Assembly (NCBI RefSeq): GCF_009389715.1
Contig: NC_052392.1
Location: forward strand, 31,079,575 to 31,143,574
Direction: 5' to 3'
DNA from: Phoenix dactylifera
Taxonomy: Eukaryota; Streptophyta; Magnoliopsida; Arecales; Arecaceae
DNA: 64,000 nucleotides
Part shown: piece after piece, positions 55,383-64,000 of the stretch
Layout of the letters: every line of letters starts with the position of its first letter
Numbering within the stretch: position 1 is the first letter of the stretch
Made by a program: the position numbers and the translations under genes
Notes under the pieces: model-generated
Databases searched by the model: none
Seen by the model: the letters and a program-made list of their open reading frames with translations, nothing else
Told to the model about the DNA's origin: nothing

Positions 55383-57869
55383 TCCGTATTTCCTATATTT
55401 TCTCTTTGTGAGAGGAAAATTTCTCAGAGTCTTAGAGAGAAAATATTTTCATTTTAGCTTAAATTTGTACTCTTGCCCCCTAATTTTAATACAGGTTCAG
55501 AATCCTTTTTGATAATGCAATTAAACATGGAGAAGTTTTGTAAATAAAACATCAGAAATGACAGTCACATGAAATAGTTATTTCTAGACCTTGACCTGAT
55601 CGGAATAAAGCCTTACTTCAAGCTAAATGTGCTTAAAAGATTTCTTTTTTAAAGAAAAAGTTGTGGCTTTATGGTAGGATTATAGTGCACCGAACCTGGC
55701 TTTATGATAACTGTATGGAAATTTTGGGAGGCTTCATATAGCATTATCGATAAGGCTGCAAATAGGTTGAGTTGACTCGTGACCCGACCCGACCCATTTT
55801 GGAGGACCCATAGGGCCAGGTCGGGTCCTAAAAATGGACCCGTTCCATTTTCTGGATAGGTCTGAGTTCACTAAATTCAGATCCGACCCGACCCGAGCCA
55901 TTTGAAATTTAGATAATTTTGGATTTCTCGATCACTAAATAGGTCGTTGCTTGCTGCCTTGATCATGATTTCTCGATCGCTGTCATCGCTATCAAATGCC
56001 ACAATCCACCGCTGGCTTTCTGGCTATGCACCGCCACCGCCCCCGCCGCCGCCGCGAACCTCAACCACCTCCCTCCTCGCCTTTCTCTATCCTAAGAGAA
56101 GGCCACACGACCCTTCCTTGTTTTGCACCTTCTCTGAGTTCTCTCTCTCTCTCGTGATTCGAGCCCAGTAGAGGGTCCCTACACTATGATCTAAGTCGAC
56201 CCAGTAAAAGAGTCTTGAACGGTCCTGGTAGCCGAGTAGGCTGTGTATCTTTGGACTCCATCCTTATAAATTTCTATTGAGCTATTTGTACCCTACCCCG
56301 ACCGTTGTTTTATGATTTGATTAATTGAATTAGCTAAATCAAACCATCGGATGCTACTGTCAAGCTAACCCTATCCTTCCTCTACCCCAGATAGCCCCCT
56401 TGTAGCATCTTATATTATGTTGTTTTGCACAAAATTGATTCTCTTGGGCCTTCAACGGTATATTTAGGTTTCAAAGTTGAATATGGATTAATTGGGCTTT
56501 GAATGGTTTTAAATAAATTTGGTTGGCTTGCTTAGTTAAATTTTAAGGTTTCAAAGCGCAAAGAGATACGTAATCCTTTCACTCCTTGTTAGTTTTCAAA
56601 TTATCGGTTGTTTACAATGCTTGAAACTGTATAAAAGATAAATATGATATTTGACATTGATGATTTCATATTTTTCTTAAATAAAGAACCGAGCTTATGA
56701 TATTAAGAAAATTGTATTTTATCATAAGAGAATGTTTCCTTGAATGCTTTATTTAAAATAACTTGTTTATGAAATATAAACAATGATGTTGTTTACTGTT
56801 TTCAACCAACTTATATATATGTTTAAAAAATTATGAATATTATAAAGGCTCTTAGCCGGCTATGATAGCCCCTAGAAGTGGGATAAATCAACACCTTGGG
56901 GCTATTTCCAATGAAAACAGCCCTGCCAATAGGTTAATGTTGGTAATGATCATGAATTGGGATACTTTGCCGATTACATTAACAGCGAGATAAAGCGATT
57001 ATAATATTAAATATCTGTGAGTATTATTTTGTATGGCTGAATAGTAAATATTATATGATTCTAGTTATTTTTATTTATTACACTTAAAACCATATTTATG
57101 AAATTTGCATGGTTCATATATACATGTGCGAAGGTATAATCGGTTTTCTAACTTGTCTTATTATACTATTACTATGAAATAATCTATTTGTTAATAAAAG
57201 TTATTATCTCTAAATGATTCATTGAGCTTTGTAAAATCTAAGGTGGTGTGAGGTTTGCTTTCACTTTTCTTTTTATCCTTTCAAATGAGTAAGGTTGCTA
57301 GAAGTGGGAAGTGATCCAGGCTTTGGAGTTTGTATTAGCAAGCTTGTTCAAATGAGTAAGATTCTAGATTTAAAAGCTCTGTACCAACGACTTTTTTCTT
57401 TATTCAATTTCGTTACCTTACCTTGTAGCTGTACCGAGTTTTCTGGTTTAATTCTTGCTTTCACTATTGCTCAATTCTTGCCCGGGCTGAATGGTGCCCC
57501 ACTCCCCTGCTCCATCTAGAGATCTTATTTTTTAGTTATTTTCCCAAGTGGATTTCCTTCCCCTTTCCCAGAAACGCTGGAGCAACAGTTCTTCCCTTTC
57601 CCAAAAGCGTTGGAGAAACAGCCAGGAATGTCCCCCCAAGCACGAATTTTTTAGGTGAGTGATGTTTCGGGGTGGTTGTATTGCATTGTAGTTTAACATT
57701 ACTACTCTTTGATGGATTTTTCTTTTCGTGGGCAGTACTAACTACTCTTTGATGGTGTAACTCTTCACCCACTTGTGGAACATTTGTTAATGCCTTGTGG
57801 TTTAAATGAGCTCTTAGGTCTTTTGAACTTTATGTAAGTAGCATCAAACAATAACAATGATGTAGACCA
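55383..57869. other. intergenic between remnant F and gene E
   Basis: No gene seen. Holds a dispersed repeat at 55767-55925, a short CCG-rich patch at 56030-56060 and ordinary AT-rich DNA. Exons 1 to 5 of remnant F were looked for on the minus strand and not found. Confidence 0.5.
55767..55925. repeat. dispersed repeat, GACCC-rich, copy 2
   Basis: Same word order as 22215-22400, here with the cleaner GACCCGACCCGACCC and GATCCGACCCGACCCGA strings. No ends or TSD. Probably a piece of a larger dispersed element. Confidence 0.6.
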
Positions 57870-57997
57870 TCAATAATGATGATCCCAAACTTTATGCAAG
57901 CGCTGCTATTGCTAAACAATAATTATTCAAATCCAGCTTACAACTTACAACTCTTGAGAGACCTCATTTAATTTGAACTAAGAATTGCTGAATTTAT

Positions 57998-60457
57998 TCA
58001 GACTTGTGTTATGCCATTTTCTTTCACGTCCAAGGAAGCTTTTCTTTCAACTTCAGTTGGTGTATTGTGATCTATTTGTTCTCTTCTCTGTCCCCAAAGA
58101 ACACTATAAAGGCCTCCAACCATAAGAAGTCCACCCAAAACACTGCATGCAGCAGCAACATTGTAAAAGTAAGCAAAATTCCATTGTATGCATATTAGAA
58201 GTTGAGTAAGGAGATCACAATTAGAATATCAAATGACACCTTCCCAAATTAACCAATTCTCCCTGGAGAAAATATGAGCCCATGATTGTGATAATTAGAG
58301 TTAGTGGAGTGGACATGGCCAAGAAAACGGGGCCTCTCTTCTCAATGACCCAAGACTGCAAGTAAAATGCAACTCCTGTGACAATGATTCCCTGCATATA
58401 TCGTTTAAAATTTAGATTCAGCTGTTGCAGTAGTTAAAAAAAAAAAAAAATGAGATCACAAGAATTATCTCAGCACTTCCCAATATTCTCAATAAAAGAA
58501 GGGAAAAAAAAATCATGCATCTTCCCAGAGTACATAAAGAGCATAAAGACTGTCATTTTGAGAAAAACAGCCGGAATGCCACCACTTTGAGTTCAAAAGC
58601 AGAATCTTCTCCAAGCACATATATATCCTAGTCTTGAAGTAGATTGTATAAAGTCTTATTTTTTTGGAAGATGGTGGTTATTCTCCATCACTCATGTTTG
58701 GACCCCAAGACCTCTCATTTTAGAGAGAAGGGTACCCAACTATTGGCTTGGATTATACCAATCATTGTTGCCGAAGCTACCAAGTCCTGAAGTGCATTGG
58801 TTTTATTTGCAGAAAGATGCGCAAATTCTACTTACACAATAGATGACAGAGACGAGGCCGGCGTCCAAACCCAACTTCCACCGAGAAAAATCTCTTTCCA
58901 ATGCTAGAGCAATGAAGAATGACTGAAAGGCGCTAAACAGACACTGGAGAGTGGTGAATGTAAGCTTGGAGGGGTACTCCTTCAACAAAGGTTCCTATCA
59001 TTAAGAAATATTGCGCAAATATAAGAAGTGTGTACTTATGTAACCCAAGGGGAAACTGCAAAGTAGCATTCTCCAATGGACTCAAATCCTGATGGAAATT
59101 CTTAGAGGCATACCTGTAGCACCATCCACAGAGACCATGTTGTGTTGGAAATGGTCATGAGAAAGGTTCCCAATACCCAAGTTTTAGTCGAATTGGTGGG
59201 AGGATGATTGGTTTCTCGGTTTCCATGGCCAAGGAGGTGATGATGATTCAAAGGTTTGAAGTGAGGTCCTTTGTAGAAGGCCATCTCCAAAATACCAGCC
59301 AGGCAAAGCAGCACCCCAGAAACTTTCATCATCCCGGAGAGCCTCTTTAACTTGATAGTCTCCTGGCTGTTGTGAATGGATATTGAGTGGTTGAGATACA
59401 TAGCCACATCTCTTCCATGGTGCAATAACAAGCTAGTATATCTATACTGTACTTGAATGCAAGAATTTAGTTCTTTGGATATGCTAATTCTCCTTCATTT
59501 AGACCTTTGTCGTACAATGTGCTTGCATAGAAAAATTAGACAGTATTTTCGGCATTTAAGTTGTGCCCTGTTGGTGCCAAATGGAAGTAGGGCAGAGAAA
59601 GATATGGTTGGATGCAAGCTACACCATCTTAATTGGTATTGGGCCCTAAACCGGTGCCATCATGTTACTATGTCGGTATGTCTAGTATAGGAGCTGGTTC
59701 GGCACATCGAATGTTGGTATGTCTCGTATACTACATACTGGTACCAAACCGGTATGCTACAGCATTCTTTGTGCCGCCTAATTTGATATGGTATAGTGTT
59801 TCTTGGTTGGATGGAGACTAATGAAGAATTGATATGAACCAATACCTCCATGTATTGCACCTTCACCATATGAAAACAAAGAATGAACATAATATACAGG
59901 GGCTGGGCATTGGATCATATACACAAAACATGATCCCCATACAACTGAGTGTTGGCCATCAGTAGTGGCGATCTAAGTGCTCTCGAGACTATAAAAACAT
60001 GATACCTGGCAAACCACAATCAAGTGATTATATTAGTCTAAAAGAAGAGGCAATTCTGAAAGTTTTCATGCTGGCCAGACTACAAACCAAAGGTCATGCT
60101 CATTAGAATACGGGCTATAATCGTTCTCATCTAATGGTCCTGATTTTTGGGCATACTGTGGTTGTAGGGAAGCAGAAAACAGTTAAAAACTTCAGGACCT
60201 ATAAGCAAACCAATCAAGTCATACCCAAATGTTACAGCCACAATAAAGGTTACCACTGGAATGGAATTCATGATTGCAGATGACAAGGTTGCCGAAGTGT
60301 AATCAAGAGCTACAGCATATATGATCATGGTGGCAGTGACCCTAAAACAAAAAGGTCGAGTGGTTAGGCAAGTTTAAAATGATGTTTAAAATATAATACA
60401 TTTACAGCTTACCTAATCAGCAGACTTATCATAAAACAGTGCAAAAGCATACACAAA

Positions 60458-60498
<41 letters not shown>

Positions 60499-61296
60499 CA
60501 CATAAAGCTGGATGCTAGGGAAACTTTTCTTGTTCTTTTTACGACTTGTGAAAGGATACAAAGTAGATACGTAGAATTAAATCTAATTGGAAATCTTGCA
60601 CTAAAATGACGCATCAAGCGGAATCACTCCAGTGATCCTACTATCAAAAACACTGAAAACAAGGGCAAACATTATTATAGAGATCAAATGTGCCTGCTTG
60701 CCATCAAGTAATGGTTTTGACTCATATAAATTTAACAGGGATGGAAGTATAGATGTGGATTTTATGCGCGCAAGCTTTTTGTTTGAAGGATGTGAATAGC
60801 TTATTCGCATGTAGGTCAGACAACTGCTTAAAGCTTATAATGTGTTGGAGAACAAATCCAAGCTTATAGAAGAACCAATAAAAGTTGCAAACAAATGGAT
60901 AAGCATGTTGTTTATAGCAATTAATTATGTGATAGCTAATAAAATTCAATTCAAAATTTTCATCAAAAAAAGGGACAAAACTTACCCAAATAAAGAAAGT
61001 AGGAATATTTTGAAGCAGAGTTTAAATGGCAGAGGTGGAGCAGCTTTCCTAGAAAAATATTTACAGAGCTTCAACAATCACATAAGAAAGTGGAGAGGTC
61101 CAAGAAAATGAAGGAAGAAGTACCTTTCAAGTGCAAATGCAAAGGGTGCCATGAATAGAGTGGCAAGCACTAGTCTATAGAGCACAAACACGTAGGCGCT
61201 CATGCCTCCATTGAGAGCAGCCTTGGAGGTAATATGTAAGCCCGCATACATCGCTCTAATGAAAAAGACGACCAAGTAGACCTTAGGATTGTTCAT
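57998..61296 (-). CDS. WAT1-related transporter, gene E (tandem duplicate of D)
   Basis: Exons (minus): 61124-61296, 60986-61048, 60225-60341, 59114-59366, 58836-58994, 58240-58391, 57998-58142. Each is the same length as in gene D (173, 63, 117, 253, 159, 152, 145); total 1062 nt, 353 residues, TGA stop where D has TAA one codon later in alignment context. All splice sites are GT-AG. Starts [20 protein letters not shown]. EamA repeats at residues about 8-135 and 185-325 ([19 protein letters not shown]). The gene is compact (3.3 kb) and free of large insertions, so it is the likelier functional member of the pair. Role: small-molecule transporter in plasma membrane or tonoplast; substrate unknown. 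Upstream flank is shared with D, so regulation may have been similar at first. Confidence 0.95.
60461..60496. repeat. (GT)18 microsatellite in intron 2 of gene E
   Basis: Eighteen GT units; the matching place in gene D (about 42859-42870) has only a short interrupted tract. A convenient length difference between the two copies. Confidence 0.95.
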
Positions 61297-62726
61297 GACT
61301 AGATTTTGGCCTAGAGGCTCGGATAGAGATAGAAGGCCCTCTTGTGTACTTGGGTGCAAGAAAAAGAGAGGAAACTTCGCTTATTTGATGGCTAATCAGG
61401 AAGGCAGAAGGTTTGCAGAAGTCCCCTGAAATGGATCGGATTCCAAGTCAGCAGCAGCACTTGGTGCCACTGAGATGTTTTCTCAATTCATCTATTGGCT
61501 GTGCAAAGTGCATATTCTGCTCACTGGGAAGCTCGTTTCAAGAGAAAAGAGAGGCTAGTTTGAATGCCTGTTTGGCCTATCAAACCATGCCACGTACCCA
61601 ATTATGAGCATGCTTTTGTAACACCCAGCCTAGCTAATAGGAAACTTGGCCTAATTCTAGAAAGACTTGGAGTAGGACACAGGAAAAAAAAAAAAAAAAA
61701 TAGAACTCGATTCGACTTAAAGTATAAGATAGACTCCTCCATCCCGGTTTTCTACAAGAGCTAGAAAATCTAGCCTCCAATGGCTATTTAAAGACCCTGA
61801 CACCCTCTTTCGCCTAACCACTGATAGGTTTTATTGATCGCCACTGCTAAACCACTACTGGTTCCCTTCTTCTTCTCCTATTAGCATCCAACAGTTTTGG
61901 CTCATAGTGCTCACCGGAGATTTCAGTTGAGCGCTTGCCAGAGCCTTAGATTATAAGGCGTTCTATTTCGTTTTCTCTCCTTTCCCTTCCCTTCTCTCTT
62001 TCTCCCTCTTCACCACTCTTCCTCTCTCTAGAAATCCTATGGACTTTTGGAGGTCTAGACATTTTGATGGGCTTGGATAACCCTCGACCTAGGAGGGGTC
62101 CCGAGTCTCCCGAATCTATTTTATGCGGCTCTAGGAGGGTTCTTGGTCAGTGTTATTCGGCTTTAGGAGAGGGTTCCGGATGACCTTGCTATGATCAGCT
62201 GCTATAATCTATGGACGATTATGATTATTTAATGATGAGATCTAGCTCTGCAGGTGAGCAATCGTCTCGGCAAAAAGGTCTTGGGCAGATATATTTGATG
62301 TCCCGAGTCCATAGATAAAAAGAGTACTTGATCGATATTAGTGTACTTGATTTGGAGATCGGTTAAGGTAAGAAGTTAATTTTGTACACAATCACTTATA
62401 TAGATAACATGTATTTTATAACATGTATCAATGATTTTGAGATTTGCATCATTTGACATGTGATTGTTGATTGATTTGTGACTTGGTTATATATGTATAT
62501 ATTTCTTTACTATATAGACATACCAAATATTGGTGATTATGGTTGCTTAGATTATGGTTTTAGTTGTTTGGAATGTGATGCTGATTATTTTAAAATTTGA
62601 ATATGAAATATAATATAAAATTATATATTTTTTTGGTATAGATTAAATTGAATGATTTGATTGATGAATAAAAAGATTTTGTCCTATGGATTGTATGTCA
62701 TGGGCCGAATCATGGGACATGGGACG

Positions 62727-62945
62727 TTGGTTTGTTACTACGGGCTGAAGCATGTATATTCTAGTTTGGCACCGCAGGCCAAAGTGCGAATATTTAGTTT
62801 GTCACCGTAGGCTGAAGCGCGAATATATTGATTTGCTACTGTGGGGCAAAGTGCAAATATCTTGATTTGCCACTGTGAGCCAAAACGCGGATACAGTGGT
62901 TTGCCACCACGGGCCGAAGCATGGAATTATGGTTTGCCTATCATG
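62727..62945. repeat. 34-bp minisatellite, right copy (about 6 units)
   Basis: Same family and position (1.4 kb upstream of gene E) as 50961-51160, with cleaner 34-bp spacing and motifs such as GATTTGCCACTGTGAGCC. Its presence in both copies shows the array predates the duplication. Confidence 0.9.
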
Positions 62946-64000
62946 GTCTCACGATGGATAGTCCAAATCAAAAAAATAATTGTTGATCAAAAATCTAAAT
63001 AAAAATGGAAGATAAAATATATAAAACTAATGTATATAATATCTGGCGTGTTCTCTTTCTCTACATTCCTTTTACTGTCTCACCTCGTTCTCCCGGTTGG
63101 AAGTCCATTAACCTCCATCTCTCCCTTTCTCTTCATTCCTTTTATTTTTTATTCTTTTCTATTTTTTTGTCTCTTTTTTATTCCCTTACTGCTTTCTCTC
63201 TTTTTTTGGCTTTTGATCCCCCCGACCCCCCGCGCGCGCTCTTGTCGGGACTTAGAATCTTGCTTTAATGGCAGCATCACTAATTAAACCAGTCAAAATC
63301 CATTCAACCACCAAAAAGGACGGACATTAAAAGCCACCACCAAAGAACTCGCAACAGCCCAAGAAAAGCTAGATGCTGTTCATGACGTAGTTCACACTGC
63401 ACCAGTCCATCGCCATGCAAGACGACAGTGCCCACTCGAGCCCCGCACTCAACGCTGGTGCGATTCACAGCACATATATACCTCCCACCAACCAAATTCT
63501 GGCCACCTTTGTTGCCGGCCAACAATTTTTGAGCCCATTTATAAAGATACTTCGATTAATTCCTTGTAATAAACTGCCACTCAAATATGCGATGCTCTGC
63601 AAAGTTTTCCAGTGGACGTAATAATTTGCTAGATATAATATGCGAGCTCTACTTTCCAATATTCTAACAATGCCCATAAAGAAGAAGAAAGATCTATAAA
63701 TATATACCTCCTGAGGGAATCAAGAAATCTTCTGTAATGCACAACTACAACAACAAAAAAGAAACACGGACGCTGGAAACAACATATATGCTGATGCAAA
63801 GTTGCTAAGAACTTCCATCAAAGAGGAGCTGGCATCCAACATGCATGCATCTACCAAAGCAGCAGCTGCATTCTCCTTCTCGAGGATTCAAGAGGACAGT
63901 AACCAGTCCTTATTTAATTCCCCAGACACACAAAAGAGCAGTAGATAGCGTAGATATATTATGCAAGGACAGATAGTGCTCAAAAGATTATTTTAGATAA

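Larger units (their letters stand above)
57870..64000. repeat. Segmental duplication, right copy (with gene E)
   Basis: Colinear with 35139-52900 without the retrotransposon insertions. Starts near AATGATGATCCCAAAC at 57870 and continues to the last base, which still aligns with 52890. Provides the empty sites for Copia-2 (about 59938) and Gypsy (about 60912). Confidence 0.93.

Overview
This is plant nuclear DNA: AT-rich, with interrupted genes, microsatellites and many plant-type transposable elements. The host genes are nearly all WAT1-related (nodulin MtN21 / UMAMIT type) EamA-family membrane transporters with a shared seven-exon layout. I lean towards a monocot, perhaps a palm, but the sequence alone does not prove that. 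No tRNA or rRNA gene, CRISPR array or bacterial-type operon was seen.

Layout. (1) 1-5.2 kb: mostly non-coding, with a 234-bp tandem duplication, a small two-exon gene for a probably N-myristoylated acidic protein (2538-3790) and a long (AT)n tract. (2) 5.3-14.7 kb: transporter pseudogene A (+), whose first exon is split by a 6.2-kb Ty1/Copia element (Copia-1). A Harbinger-like MITE sits inside one Copia-1 LTR. (3) 14.7-23.3 kb: no gene; AT-rich DNA, inverted-repeat MITEs, a TRIM-like element and diverged dispersed repeats. (4) 23.4-28.1 kb: transporter gene B (+), seven exons, 373 codons, intact. (5) 28.1-35.1 kb: a non-autonomous LTR element, pseudogene C (-) with a Mutator-like MITE in an intron, and a TRIM-like relic. 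(6) 35.1-52.9 kb and 57.9 kb to the window end: two copies of one segmental duplication, each with an intact 353-codon transporter gene on the minus strand (D and E). E spans 3.3 kb. D spans 14.1 kb because a Copia element (Copia-2) lies in intron 3 and a Ty3/Gypsy element in intron 2. (7) 53.3-57.9 kb: the last two exons of another paralogue (F) and a non-autonomous CACTA element.

The genes form a local birth-and-death cluster: three complete copies (B, D, E) and three broken ones (A, C, F). A and B are one subtype (+ strand); C to F are a second subtype (- strand). Related transporters move amino acids, auxin or other small metabolites across the plasma membrane or tonoplast; substrates here cannot be read from sequence. 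Because E keeps the uninterrupted version of D's introns, it serves as an internal empty-site control for D's insertions, so boundaries, target-site duplications (TSDs) and relative ages can be read within the window. By hand-counted LTR differences Copia-2 is youngest (1/310), then Gypsy (3/388), then Copia-1 (about 10 in 0.8 kb). The full-length elements are each broken by only one or two stops or a frameshift. The least ordinary structures are the palindromic GTCGAC array in the Copia-1 promoter, the non-canonical LTR ends of Copia-2, the three-copy TRIM-like family and the preserved splicing of gene D around 10.5 kb of retrotransposons.
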